From NCBI RefSeq assembly GCF_900176385.1, contig NZ_FWXN01000012.1, forward strand, positions 1-64,000: a stretch of 64,000 nt of DNA. The letters are read 5' to 3'. The notes below the pieces were generated by a model. It searched no databases and was not told where the DNA came from. It saw only the letters and a program-made list of their open reading frames with translations. Made by a program: the position numbers and the translations under genes. Below, in pieces: positions 29,235 through 37,943 of the stretch. Every line of letters begins with the position of its first letter. The first letter of the stretch is position 1. The stretch comes from Janibacter indicus. Lineage in GTDB: Bacteria; Actinomycetota; Actinomycetes; Actinomycetales; Dermatophilaceae.

Positions 29235-29903
29235 GTGCCCCGCATGCGTCTGCACAACGAGGACGTCCTCGTCATCGGCCTCGGCCGCTTCGGCGGGGCC
29301 GTCGCGACCGAGCTGCACCGGCTCGGCAACCGCGTCACGGCCCTCGAGCTCGACCCCCGTCTGGCGGAGAGCTATCTCGGCCGGGTCGGGCGCATCGTCC
29401 AGGGCGACGCCACTGCCGTCACGACGATCGAGGAGATCAAGCCGCACGCCTTCTCGGCGAGCGTGCTCGCGATCGGCTCGTCGATCGAGGCGAGCGTCCT
29501 CGCGGCGGTCAACCTCATCGACGGCGAGGCACCCAAGGTCTGGGCCAAGGCGGTCAGCCCCGAGCACGCCCGCATCCTCAACCGGATCGGCGTGCACCAC
29601 GTCCTCTCCCCCGAGATCGAGTCCGGCAAGCGGCTGGCGCACCTCATCGGCAGCCGGCTCATGGACTACATCGAGTTCGACGACGGCTTCGCGATCGTCA
29701 AGATGACCCCGCCGCAGGAGGCGATCGGCTTCACCCTCGAGCAGTCGTCGATCCGCAGCAAGTACGGCGTGACCGTCGTCGGCGTGAAGTCACCCGGCCA
29801 GGACTTCACCTATGCCCGCCCCGAGACCAAGGTGCGCAGCGGCGACCTGATCATCGTCAGCGGGCCGACCGCGCTCATCGAGCGGATGGCCGCGCGGCCG
29901 TAA
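29235..29903 (+). CDS. TrkA/KtrA-type potassium channel regulatory subunit
   Basis: 222 residues: an RCK N-domain (VLVIGLGRFGGAVATELHRLG, nucleotide-binding Rossmann) and a C-terminal TrkA-C domain (GVTVVGVKSPGQDFTYARP then RSGDLIIVSGP). These proteins gate Trk/Ktr K+ transporters by ATP/ADP or cyclic-di-AMP. No TrkH/KtrB membrane subunit is adjacent. Start GTG 29235 has GGAG five bases upstream; TAGGGT (29194-29199) would give a 29-base leader. A diadenylate cyclase is encoded in the same window (40889), which may be relevant. Confidence 0.88.
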   Translation: MPRMRLHNEDVLVIGLGRFGGAVATELHRLGNRVTALELDPRLAESYLGRVGRIVQGDATAVTTIEEIKPHAFSASVLAIGSSIEASVLAAVNLIDGEAPKVWAKAVSPEHARILNRIGVHHVLSPEIESGKRLAHLIGSRLMDYIEFDDGFAIVKMTPPQEAIGFTLEQSSIRSKYGVTVVGVKSPGQDFTYARPETKVRSGDLIIVSGPTALIERMAARP

Positions 29904-29920
29904 CCCGGCCCGCCTCACGG

Positions 29921-29962
29921 CGGCGCCCCTCCTCCCTTCGGTCGAAGGGAGGAGGGGCGCCG
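29921..29962. terminator. bidirectional terminator hairpin
   Basis: Twenty perfectly paired bases on each side of GT, with CCCTTCG / CGAAGGG at the tip. It lies between the convergent TrkA-type and acetyltransferase genes. Confidence 0.85.
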
Positions 29963-29980
29963 GTGGTCGTGGGGTCGCGG

Positions 29981-30499
29981 TCAGCCGCGGTCCTCGCCGA
30001 GGGCCAGGACGAGCGCGATCTCCTCCTCGGGAGCGCCGTCGCCACCCGAGACGCGCATCGGGCGGCGGTCGTCGGTGGGGCGGAAGCCGAAGCTGGAGGC
30101 GAAGGCGACGGCGCGGCCGTTGTCGGAGCCGACCCAGTAGTAGAGCTGGCTCAGGCCCTTGTCCTCGGCGATGCGAGCGCCCTGGCGCACGAGGTTGGCG
30201 GCGACGCTGCGGCCACGCCACTGGGGGTTGACCCACAGGCCGAAGAGCTGGCCGGCGGTCTCGCCCTTGTCCTCGCTGACGCTGCCGATGCTGACGACAC
30301 CGACGTGCGCGCCCTCGGCCTCGGCGACGAGGCGGACGCTGCGGGCCATGCGGGCGCGCCAGAAGTCCTCGGGCTCGGCGGCCTCGGTGTCGTGGTCGGC
30401 GACGAAGGCGTCGGGAGATTCGCGCAGGGCTTCCAGCCGAAGGGTGCGGTAGGTCTCCCACTCGTCCTCGGTCAGTGCGCGCACGGTGATCTCACTCAT
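29981..30499 (-). CDS. GNAT family N-acetyltransferase
   Basis: 172 residues. ITVRALTEDEWETYRTLRLEAL is a typical GNAT opening; the acetyl-CoA loop is LWVNPQWRGRSVAANLVRQGA (R-x-x-G-x-G/A type), and SFGFRPTDDRR closes the fold. Substrate unknown. A similar enzyme follows at 30542; the two share the opening pattern (EDEWETYRTLRLEALRESPDAF versus EDWQRYRAVRLAML) and may be duplicates. Confidence 0.85.
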   Translation of the reverse strand: MSEITVRALTEDEWETYRTLRLEALRESPDAFVADHDTEAAEPEDFWRARMARSVRLVAEAEGAHVGVVSIGSVSEDKGETAGQLFGLWVNPQWRGRSVAANLVRQGARIAEDKGLSQLYYWVGSDNGRAVAFASSFGFRPTDDRRPMRVSGGDGAPEEEIALVLALGEDRG

Positions 30500-30541
30500 G
30501 GCGTGAGTCTCTCATCCCGGGCCGCGGAATGCTCCCCCGGG

Positions 30542-31045
30542 TCATCGAGAATTCACCTCTTCGCCTGTCACAGCGCGGATCTCGCGACTCATCCGGTCGC
30601 ACCCCCGGGCGTCGCCGTGTGCCCCGTCGAAGGCGAACCCGGCCCGCTCGTAGAAGCCGAGTGCTCGCGGGTTGTCGAGCATGACGTGCAGTCGCACCTC
30701 CGTCGCGCCCCCGGCCGCCGCCTCGGTCACGGCGGCGTCGACGAGGGCGTCGGCGAGCCCCCGACCACGGGCGTGGCCGGCGACCCACATCGCGACGATC
30801 TCGGGGACGTCGGCCGGGTCGAGTCGCAGCATCGTCGCGGCGCCGAGCGGGAGGCCGTCGCCGCCCTCGGCGAGGAAGACCGCCTGCTCGAGGAGCGAGC
30901 GCCACCTCTGCTCGTCGTAGGAGACCTCCCGGGCGAAGCTGCTGCCGTAGGCCGCCGGCTCGTCGAGGAGCATCGCCAGCCGCACGGCGCGGTAGCGCTG
31001 CCAGTCCTCGGCGGTCAGGCGGCGCACCGACCAGTCGGCGGCCAT
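30542..31045 (-). CDS. GNAT family N-acetyltransferase
   Basis: 167 residues: VRRLTAEDWQRYRAVRLAML, acetyl-CoA loop VAGHARGRGLADALVDAAV, then VMLDNPRALGFYERAGF. Substrate unknown. The start at 31045 overlaps the proC stop as TGATG, so it is translated after proC, though a role in proline metabolism is only a guess. Confidence 0.87.
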   Translation of the reverse strand: MAADWSVRRLTAEDWQRYRAVRLAMLLDEPAAYGSSFAREVSYDEQRWRSLLEQAVFLAEGGDGLPLGAATMLRLDPADVPEIVAMWVAGHARGRGLADALVDAAVTEAAAGGATEVRLHVMLDNPRALGFYERAGFAFDGAHGDARGCDRMSREIRAVTGEEVNSR

Positions 31046-31833
31046 CAGCCGGCTCGGTCGGCGCAGGCCGAGACGGCGTCGGCGAGGGCGTGCCGCACCC
31101 CGTGGGCCTCGAGGCGGGCGAGCGCCGCGGCGGTCGAGCCCCCCGGCGAGGTGACCTGGGCGCGCAGCAGCGCCGCCTCCTCGCCGGTCTCGACGAGCAT
31201 CGCGCCCGCACCACGTGCGGCCTGCCCGGCGAGGGCGAGGGCGTCGGCGCGGGTCAGCCCCTGCGCGACGCCGGCGTCGACCATCGCCTCGACGACGAGG
31301 TAGAAGTAGGCGGGCGCCGACCCGGACAGGGCCGTGGCCGCGCCCTGCTGCGTCTCGGGAAGGACGAGGGTGGCCCCGGCCGGCGCGAGCACGTCGCGCA
31401 CGAGCTGCAGCTGCTCGTCGGTGACGTCGGCGGCGGGGCTGAGCACGGTCATCCCCTGGCCGACGCGGGCCGGGGTGTTGGGCATCCCGCGGACCGCGGC
31501 GACGCCGTCGGGCAGCGCGGCGGCCAGGTCGGCGAGGGAGACGCCGAGCGCGAGGGAGACGACGAGCGAGCCGGGGCGAAGGGAGTCGCGCACCTGCGCG
31601 AGCAGGTCCGCCACCGCGTAGGGCTTGACGACGACGAGGTGGACGTCGGCGCGGGCCGCGGCCGTGGAGGCGTCGACGACCTCGACCGCGGGCCGGTCGG
31701 CGTAGCGCTCGCGCAGCTCGGTGGCGCGCTCGGGGGTGCGCGCGACGGCGAGGACCTCGCCGTCGCCGTGCGCGGTGAGACCGTCGAGGATGGCGCCGCC
31801 CATGGCGCCGACTCCGTAGATCGCGGTGGTCAT
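31045..31833 (-). CDS. proC: pyrroline-5-carboxylate reductase
   Basis: 262 residues. NADPH motif IYGVGAMGGAIL and the conserved C-terminal block SAPAYFYLVVEAMVDAGVAQGL. Last step of proline synthesis. It lies 27 bases after the proline dehydrogenase gene, which runs the opposite reaction, in the same operon. Confidence 0.95.
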   Translation of the reverse strand: MTTAIYGVGAMGGAILDGLTAHGDGEVLAVARTPERATELRERYADRPAVEVVDASTAAARADVHLVVVKPYAVADLLAQVRDSLRPGSLVVSLALGVSLADLAAALPDGVAAVRGMPNTPARVGQGMTVLSPAADVTDEQLQLVRDVLAPAGATLVLPETQQGAATALSGSAPAYFYLVVEAMVDAGVAQGLTRADALALAGQAARGAGAMLVETGEEAALLRAQVTSPGGSTAAALARLEAHGVRHALADAVSACADRAG

Positions 31834-31860
31834 CTGGGTCCTCCTGGGTCGGTGGTGCGG

Positions 31861-32805
31861 TCAGCCGCGGCCGGTGACGGTCTCGACGAGGCGTCGGACC
31901 CCGGAGGGGCGGCGGGCCAGGTCGTGCAGGTGCTCGAGCCACATCGGACCGTAGGGCACGAGGATGCGCACCCGGTGGCCGGCGTCGGCGGTGCGCAGCT
32001 GCAGGTCGGGGTCGGCGCCGAGGAAGAACTGGTACTCCAGGCCCTCGGGTCCCCGACCGGACTGGTCGGCGAGGCCGTCGGCCAGGTCGAGGAGCACCGG
32101 CTCGTGGGTCGCGACGACGGTGTGGACCCCGCTGCCGAGCAGGGTCGCGAGGCAGCGGGCGAAGGCGAGGTCGACCTCGTGCGGGTCCTGCCAGCTCGAC
32201 GCCTGCGGCTCGCCGGTGCCGCCGCGCACGAGGCGCACCCGGGCGCCCGTCGCGGCGAGCATCGCCGCATCGGCCTCGGAGCGGTGGCGGCGGGCGACGA
32301 GCGAGGTCGTGAGGCGGGGGTGCTCCAGCCGCACCCGCTGGACGAGGTCGAGCAGGGCGTCCATCGAGTGGTCGGGGCCAGAGCGCAGGGTGATGTCGAC
32401 CCGGTGGTCGTCGCCGACCGTGCACACCCGGCGCAGGGCTTCTTCGGCGCGGGCCGGGTCCTGGCCCAGCCCGAAGTGCTCGGGGGCGAGGTAGAGCTCG
32501 GAGTGGTAGTCGCCGCCCGCGGTGACGGGCGCGATCCTCTCGATGGCCGTCGTCGCCTCGGTGATCGTCGCCTCGACGGCCGCGGCATCGGTCGCGGCGG
32601 GCAGGAGCGGGTGGAGCGCGGCCAAGCGGTTGGTCCGCCGCAGCCAGGCCGCCGTGGCGACCGCGTCGTCGACGCCCTCGCCGGCGACAAAGCGATGCCG
32701 GGCGGCCTGCACGATGCGGGAGCGCTCGGTGCGCCCGCGCGCCTGCGAGGTCACGAGGGCGTCGAGCAGCCGGGTGCGCAGGTGGTCGGGGTTGAGGATG
32801 CTCAC
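31861..32805 (-). CDS. proline dehydrogenase (monofunctional PRODH)
   Basis: 314 residues, close to the usual size of stand-alone actinobacterial PRODH. TIM-barrel sequence with DITLRSGPDHSMDALLDLVQR, RLVRGGTGEP (FAD region) and a closing RILVPYGPMWLEHLHDLARRP, the conserved end with the Arg pair that binds proline. Oxidises proline to pyrroline-5-carboxylate at the membrane with FAD. No P5C dehydrogenase gene is adjacent. GTG start with GAGGAG upstream, overlapping the lipid kinase stop as GTGA. Confidence 0.88.
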   Translation of the reverse strand: MSILNPDHLRTRLLDALVTSQARGRTERSRIVQAARHRFVAGEGVDDAVATAAWLRRTNRLAALHPLLPAATDAAAVEATITEATTAIERIAPVTAGGDYHSELYLAPEHFGLGQDPARAEEALRRVCTVGDDHRVDITLRSGPDHSMDALLDLVQRVRLEHPRLTTSLVARRHRSEADAAMLAATGARVRLVRGGTGEPQASSWQDPHEVDLAFARCLATLLGSGVHTVVATHEPVLLDLADGLADQSGRGPEGLEYQFFLGADPDLQLRTADAGHRVRILVPYGPMWLEHLHDLARRPSGVRRLVETVTGRG

Positions 32806-33722
32806 GTCGTCTCCTCGGGGGTGTGCAGACGGTAGGCCTCGGGCACGACCCGCCAGGTGCGCTCCCTGACGGGGTCGAGCTCCTCGCCGTCGGCATTGGC
32901 GGCGAAGGCGTGGTTGACCCCGCGGACGGTGACGGTGCGGGCCCGGCGGGTCACGACGTCGTCGAGCTCGGTGTGCGTCCCGCGGCTCAGGTGCAGCGCG
33001 TAGCGGAGGCGGCGACGGGGAGCGACGGCGAAGGAGGCGACGACCTCGGCACGGCCGTCGCCGGGTGCTGCGTCGGGGGCGATCATGCTGCCGCCGCCGA
33101 AACTCGTCCCGATGGTCGCGGCGACCTGCAGGACGCGACGACTGCCGTCGGCGATGACCTCGTCGTCGACGACCACCTCGAGGTGGCGACCCTGCTGACC
33201 GAAGCCCGCGGCGATGCCCCCGATCGCATAGCTGAGGATCCCGAGGTGCACCTTGCCCAGACGCTCCTTCCAGGGGGCGGCGATGCGGCCGGCCTCCTCG
33301 CCCACGCCGATGTGCACGGCATTGGCCACGAGGTTGTCGTCGTCGTCGATGAGCACGTCGACCGGGCGCACCGGGCTGGCCAGGACGATGCGCGCCGCCT
33401 CGGCGGGGTCCTTGGGCAGGCCCGTCGCCCGGGCGAAGTCGTTGCCCGTGCCCATCGGCAGCAGGCCGACGGTCGGCGGGTCCTCGCCGAGGTCGCCGGT
33501 GCGGCACAGCGCGGTGACGAAGGCGTGCAGCGACCCGTCTCCCCCGGCGACGACGACCTCGCGGCCGTCACGCGCGGCGATCGCCTCGGTGAGATCGTCG
33601 ATCGACTCGGTCTCGACGACCTCGACGTCGCCGCCCTCGCGCAGCACGGCCAGCGCGGCCGCCTGGGCCTTCCGGTCGGAGCTGCCCGCTGAGGCATTGG
33701 CGATGAAGAGCAGTCGTCTCAC
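32802..33722 (-). CDS. diacylglycerol kinase family lipid kinase
   Basis: 306 residues, DagK/YegS fold: LLFIANASAGSSDRKAQAA, the nucleotide loop VVVAGGDGSLHAFVTAL, then LLPMGTGNDFARATGLP. Phosphorylates a diacylglycerol or similar lipid. Length fits DagK. GTG start preceded by TAGGCT at seven bases, suggesting a leaderless transcript for this gene and PRODH-proC-GNAT downstream. Confidence 0.92.
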   Translation of the reverse strand: MRRLLFIANASAGSSDRKAQAAALAVLREGGDVEVVETESIDDLTEAIAARDGREVVVAGGDGSLHAFVTALCRTGDLGEDPPTVGLLPMGTGNDFARATGLPKDPAEAARIVLASPVRPVDVLIDDDDNLVANAVHIGVGEEAGRIAAPWKERLGKVHLGILSYAIGGIAAGFGQQGRHLEVVVDDEVIADGSRRVLQVAATIGTSFGGGSMIAPDAAPGDGRAEVVASFAVAPRRRLRYALHLSRGTHTELDDVVTRRARTVTVRGVNHAFAANADGEELDPVRERTWRVVPEAYRLHTPEETT

Positions 33723-33746
33723 GCCCGTCAGCCTACGGTCCCGCGG

Positions 33747-34481
33747 TCACCCGGTCCGGCGGCGCAGGGTGAGGCTCCCCAGGGCGAGGGCCACGACGAT
33801 CCAGCCGGCGATGACGAGCAGCGGGGTGACGAGGTCACCGCCCGGGTCGGGCGCCCGCGCGACCGAGGTCGCCGCGTCGACGACGTAGGACAGCGGCAGC
33901 ACGTCGGAGACGAGCTCGAGCGCGCGCGGCAGCTGGTCGCGCGGCACGAGCAGCCCGCAGAGGAGGAACTGCGGCAGCACCGTGGCCGGCATGAGCTGGA
34001 CGGCCTGGAACTCGGTGGCGGCAAAGGCCGACGCGAGCAGCCCGAGCGAGGTCCCGAGGACCCCGCTCGCGACGACGACGAGCACGAGCCAGGCCGACGT
34101 CGCGGCGGTGTCGAGCCCGAGGAGCCACACCGAGACGGCCGTGACGACCGCCCCCTGGACGACGGCGAGCAGACCGAAGGCGAGCGCGTAGCCGAGGACG
34201 AGGTCGGCCTTGCCCAGGGGCGTGGTGAGCAGCCGCTCGAGGGTGCCGCTCGTGCGCTCGCGCAGCGTCGCGACGCTCGTCACGACGAACATGACGACGA
34301 AGGGGAAGACCGTGAGCAGCACCGGCCCGACCCGCTCGAAGAGCACACCGTCGGCGTAGATCCACGCGAGCAGGCACATGAGGACGACCGGCACGACGAG
34401 CAGGAGACCAAGCGTTCGGTGGTCGCGGGTGAGCTGCCGCAGCACCCGGGCGACGGTGACGAGGGTCAGCCGCGGGCTCAT
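33747..34481 (-). CDS. ABC-2 type transporter permease
   Basis: 244 residues, six membrane helices, and the ABC-2 loop TLRERTSGTLERLLTTPLGKADLVLGYALAF between the second and third helices. Pairs with the ATPase at 34478, with which it overlaps (ATGA). Substrate unknown; two-gene ABC-2 systems of this type usually export drugs, lipids or peptides. Confidence 0.92.
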   Translation of the reverse strand: MSPRLTLVTVARVLRQLTRDHRTLGLLLVVPVVLMCLLAWIYADGVLFERVGPVLLTVFPFVVMFVVTSVATLRERTSGTLERLLTTPLGKADLVLGYALAFGLLAVVQGAVVTAVSVWLLGLDTAATSAWLVLVVVASGVLGTSLGLLASAFAATEFQAVQLMPATVLPQFLLCGLLVPRDQLPRALELVSDVLPLSYVVDAATSVARAPDPGGDLVTPLLVIAGWIVVALALGSLTLRRRTG

Positions 34482-35242
34482 GCCGCCACCTCGTCCACGA
34501 GCGCGAGGAAGGCACCCTCGGCATCGGCGGCGCCGGTGCGCTCGAGGAGCCCCGCAGGTGTGTCGTCGGCGAGGACCTCCCCGTCGCGCAGCAGGACGAG
34601 TCGGTCGCAGCGCGAGGCCTCGTCCATGACGTGGCTGGAGACGAGGAGCGTCACGCCGTCGTCGGCGAGCCCACGGAAGAGGTCCCACAGGTCGCGCCGC
34701 AGGACGGGGTCGAGCCCGACGGTCGGCTCGTCGAGGACGAGCAGCTCGGGAGAGCCGACGAGGGCAGCCGCGAGGCTGACCCGGCTGCGCTGCCCGCCCG
34801 AGAGGGCATCGGTGCGTGCAGCGGCACGGCTCGTCAGGTCGACGCGCGTCAGCGCCTCGCGGGCCGCCGTGCGCGGGTCCCACACGCCGAGGAGCCGGGC
34901 GAAGTGGGTGACGTTGTCCGCCACGGTGAGGTCGCCGTAGACGCTCGGTGCCTGGGTGACGTAGCCGACCCGGTGCCGCAGCTCGGGGTGGCCCGCCGGG
35001 CGTCCGAGGACCTCGACCCGACCCGCGTCGACCCGCTGCACCCCGACGACCGCCCGCATGACGGTGGACTTGCCGCCGCCGCTCGGCCCGAGGAGCCCGA
35101 CGACCTCTCCCTTCGGCACCCGCAGATCGAGGCCGGGCAGCACGAGGCGTCCGCCCCGCGTCACCCGCAGCCCGTCGATCTCGATCGCGTGCGCCCCGTC
35201 GAAGGGTGCCCGCGCGTCGCGCCGACGGCCGTGGGCCGACAT
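34478..35242 (-). CDS. ABC transporter ATP-binding protein
   Basis: 254 residues. Walker A GLLGPSGGGKSTVMRAV, signature LSGGQRSRVSLAAAL, Walker B LLVLDEPTVGLD and switch His in LLVSSHVMDEA. Drives the permease that follows. Start at ATG 35242 overlaps the isomerase stop; a GTG one codon before is possible. Confidence 0.94.
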   Translation of the reverse strand: MSAHGRRRDARAPFDGAHAIEIDGLRVTRGGRLVLPGLDLRVPKGEVVGLLGPSGGGKSTVMRAVVGVQRVDAGRVEVLGRPAGHPELRHRVGYVTQAPSVYGDLTVADNVTHFARLLGVWDPRTAAREALTRVDLTSRAAARTDALSGGQRSRVSLAAALVGSPELLVLDEPTVGLDPVLRRDLWDLFRGLADDGVTLLVSSHVMDEASRCDRLVLLRDGEVLADDTPAGLLERTGAADAEGAFLALVDEVAA

Positions 35243-36075
35243 CACGACGCCGATTCGGTGGCGGTGGCGCTCGGCTCGTCGGCGAGCTGCCCGAGGTGCC
35301 GGCGGGCGAAGTCGAGCGACTCGCGCAGGTCCGCCTCGCGCTCCTGCGGGCGGCGCCGGGTGCCGACCTCGAGCACGACGGCCCCGGAGAACCCGCTCGT
35401 CGTCAGGTGCTGGAGCACCTCGGCGCAGGGCTGGGTGCCGCGGCCCGGGACGAGGTGGTCGTCCTTGAGCGTCGTGAGCATGCCGTCGGCCAGATGGATG
35501 TGCGAGAGCCGGTCGCCGAGGTCGAGGACCATCTGCATCGCGTCGCTGCGGGCGGTCGCGGTGTGCGACAGGTCGATCGTCACGTGGTCGTAGGGCTGGG
35601 GCACCGGGTCCCAGTGGGGCAGGTAGGCCTGCACCTGGCGGCCCCGCGCGGCCCAGGGGAACATGTTCTCGACCGCCAGGGTGATGCCGGACTCGTGCTC
35701 GCGCTCGGCGACGCCGTCGGCGAAGCCCCGGGCGTAGGCCTGCTGCCAGCGGAAGGGCGGGTGGAGCACGACGGTCGGCGCCCCGACCTGCTGCGCCAGC
35801 TCGATCGAGCCGTCGATCTTGCCCCAGGGGTCGGCGCTCAGGACCCGCTGGGTGAGCAGCAGGGTCGGCGCGTGGATCGAGACGATGTCGAGGCCGTGGT
35901 GGTCGGCGAGGGCCCGCAGCGCGCCGGCGCTCTGCGAGATCGGGTCCGCCCAGACCATGACCTCGACGCCGTCGTAGCCCAGCTCGGCCGCCATCTCGAA
36001 GGCCGCGGCCGCGCCCTCCGGGTAGACCGAGGCGGTGGACAGGCCGACCGGGATGTGCGGGTGGGGAGAGGCCAT
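35242..36075 (-). CDS. sugar phosphate isomerase/epimerase (xylose isomerase-like TIM barrel)
   Basis: 277 residues. AELGYDGVEVMVWADP, IVSIHAPTLLL, TLAVENMFPW and DRLSHIHLADGMLTTLKDDHLVPGRGTQP place it in the AP endonuclease family 2 / sugar isomerase fold, with metal-binding Glu, Asp and His at the barrel mouth. Substrate unknown. TACGCT six bases before the ATG suggests a leaderless start for isomerase-ATPase-permease. Confidence 0.85.
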   Translation of the reverse strand: MASPHPHIPVGLSTASVYPEGAAAAFEMAAELGYDGVEVMVWADPISQSAGALRALADHHGLDIVSIHAPTLLLTQRVLSADPWGKIDGSIELAQQVGAPTVVLHPPFRWQQAYARGFADGVAEREHESGITLAVENMFPWAARGRQVQAYLPHWDPVPQPYDHVTIDLSHTATARSDAMQMVLDLGDRLSHIHLADGMLTTLKDDHLVPGRGTQPCAEVLQHLTTSGFSGAVVLEVGTRRRPQEREADLRESLDFARRHLGQLADEPSATATESAS

Positions 36076-36119
36076 GCCTCGAGCGTAGACCCGCGTCGGC
36101 GGCGGGATCGGGAGCGCGC

Positions 36120-37046
36120 TCAGCTCATCAGGTCGAGGTAGCGCAGCAGCACGCCCTCGCGCAGCGCCCACGGGCAGATCGTCAGCTCGCGGACCCCGAG
36201 CAGGTCCATCGCCGCCTCGGCGACGATGCCGCCGGCGAGCAGCTGGTGGGCCCGCGACGCGGAGACCCCCGGGAGCTCGACGCGCTCGTGCGCGGTCATC
36301 GTCGAGATCCGGGCGATCGTCGCGGTGACGTCCTCCAGGCGCAGTCGCCGGTCGGCGTAGGGCCCGTCGGCGCTCGGCGCGGCGCCCGCGATGCGGGCCA
36401 GGGAGCGCATCGTCTTGCTCGTGCCGAGCACCGTGTCGGGCGAGCTCGCCTTGGCGTAGGGCCGGATCTCCTTGGCCAGGGTGGCGCGGACCGCGCGGCG
36501 GGCCGCCTTGATCTCCTGGGCCGAAGGGGGATTGCCCGGCAGCAGGTCGCGGGTCACCCGGCCGGCGCCGAGGAGGAGCGACTTGGCGATGTCGGGGTCC
36601 TCGTCGTCGCCGAGGGTCAGCTCGAGGGAGCCGCCGCCGATGTCGACGACGAGCAGCCGGCCCGCGGACCAGCCGGCCCACCGACGGGCGGCGAGGAAGG
36701 TCAGCCGCGCCTCGTCCTCACCGCTGAGCACCCGCAGGTCGACCCCGGTGTCGGCCCGCACCCGGGCGAGGACCTCGTCGCCGTTGGGCGCCTCGCGCAC
36801 CGCGCTCGTGGCGAAGGGCAGGATCTCCTCGACCCCGTGGTCCTCGGCGACCTCGAGGCACTCGGCGACGAAGCGCGACAGGTCGGCCGCGCCGGCGTCG
36901 TCGATGCAGCCGTCGGCGTCGACGTGCTCGGACAGCCGCAGCAGGATCTTGTGGGAGGTCGCAGGGATCGGCGCCGCACCGTGATGGGCGTCGACGACGA
37001 GGAGGTGGACGGTGTTGGAACCGACATCGATGACACCAAGGCGCAC
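36120..37046 (-). CDS. Ppx/GppA phosphatase family protein
   Basis: 308 residues, the short actinobacterial form (like mycobacterial Ppx1/Rv0496). ASKHA fold with [29 protein letters not shown] and [16 protein letters not shown]. Members remove phosphate from polyphosphate or (p)ppGpp. GTG start six bases after TACTGT, so probably leaderless, sharing a 61-base gap with the divergent gene at 37108. Confidence 0.9.
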   Translation of the reverse strand: MRLGVIDVGSNTVHLLVVDAHHGAAPIPATSHKILLRLSEHVDADGCIDDAGAADLSRFVAECLEVAEDHGVEEILPFATSAVREAPNGDEVLARVRADTGVDLRVLSGEDEARLTFLAARRWAGWSAGRLLVVDIGGGSLELTLGDDEDPDIAKSLLLGAGRVTRDLLPGNPPSAQEIKAARRAVRATLAKEIRPYAKASSPDTVLGTSKTMRSLARIAGAAPSADGPYADRRLRLEDVTATIARISTMTAHERVELPGVSASRAHQLLAGGIVAEAAMDLLGVRELTICPWALREGVLLRYLDLMS

Positions 37047-37071
37047 GGGGCAACAGTAGACGCCCGCGGCT

Positions 37072-37100
37072 CTTGCCCGGCACGCGCGCACGCATAGGGT
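37072..37100 (+). promoter_or_regulatory. promoter of the Cys-rich protein gene (leaderless)
   Basis: CTTGCC (37072-37077) or TTGCCC one base on as -35, and TAGGGT (37095-37100) as -10 with a 16-17 base spacer. The -10 ends seven bases before the GTG, so the transcript should begin at or one base before the start codon. Confidence 0.6.
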
Positions 37101-37107
37101 GGCAGCC

Positions 37108-37941
37108 GTGAGTGATGAGACCACGTCGCACCCCGGCGAGAGCGACCTGCAGACCGCCCGGACGTGGGTCGAGTTCGACGACCCGGCCGACGAGGAGCAG
37201 CGCTTCCGCTGCGACCTCACCTGGCTCACCTCGTCGTGGACCTGCGTCTTCGGCAACGGCTGCCACGGCATCGACGCCGACAAGCCGGACTTCGGCTGCT
37301 GCGTCCTCGGAGCCCACTTCACCGACAAGGACGACGTCGCCCGGGTCAAGGCGATCGTCGACGAGCTCGGCGAGGACGAGTGGGAGCTCCACCCGGGCTC
37401 GACCCGCAAGTCCGCATGGACCGAGCGTGAGGACGGCGAGCTGAAGACCAAGGTGGTCGACGGCGCGTGCATCTTCCTCAACCGGCCGGGCTTCCCCGCC
37501 GGCGCCGGCTGCTCGCTCCACCAGCACGCGATGCTCACCGGCGTCGAGCCGCACACGGTCAAGCCCGACGTGTGCTGGCAGCTGCCGATCCGCCGCACCT
37601 ACCGCACCGTCGAGCTGCCCGACGAGAGCAGCTACCTCGAGGTGAGCATCGGCGAGTACGACCGCCGCGGCTGGGGGCCGGGCGGGCACCAGCTCGACTG
37701 GTACTGCTCGGGCAGCCCCGACGCGCACGTCGCCGCCGACCCCGTCTACGTCAGCGAGCGGCCGGGGCTCATCGAGCTCATGGGGCAGGCCGGATACGAC
37801 GAGCTGGCGCGCCGGTGCGAGGCCCACCTGGCACTCGTGGCCGCGGCCACGACGACCGGGGACGGTCGCCCTTCGCCCTCCGGCCGGGCGCTGCTGCCGC
37901 TGCTCGTCCACCCGGCGACGCTGGCCGCACGGGAGTGGTGA
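37108..37941 (+). CDS. conserved Cys/His-rich actinobacterial protein, unknown function
   Basis: 277 residues. Cysteine-rich: [22 protein letters not shown] then [11 protein letters not shown], later CSLHQHAM and DVCWQLPIR, and [11 protein letters not shown]. The spaced C and CC motifs recall the YkgJ-type CxxCxxCC metal proteins, but I cannot assign the family firmly. No signal peptide, so cytosolic. Strong leaderless promoter, and only two bases before the next gene. Possibly binds zinc or an iron-sulfur cluster; this is inference from Cys spacing only. Confidence 0.7.
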   Translation: MSDETTSHPGESDLQTARTWVEFDDPADEEQRFRCDLTWLTSSWTCVFGNGCHGIDADKPDFGCCVLGAHFTDKDDVARVKAIVDELGEDEWELHPGSTRKSAWTEREDGELKTKVVDGACIFLNRPGFPAGAGCSLHQHAMLTGVEPHTVKPDVCWQLPIRRTYRTVELPDESSYLEVSIGEYDRRGWGPGGHQLDWYCSGSPDAHVAADPVYVSERPGLIELMGQAGYDELARRCEAHLALVAAATTTGDGRPSPSGRALLPLLVHPATLAAREW

Positions 37942-37943
37942 CG

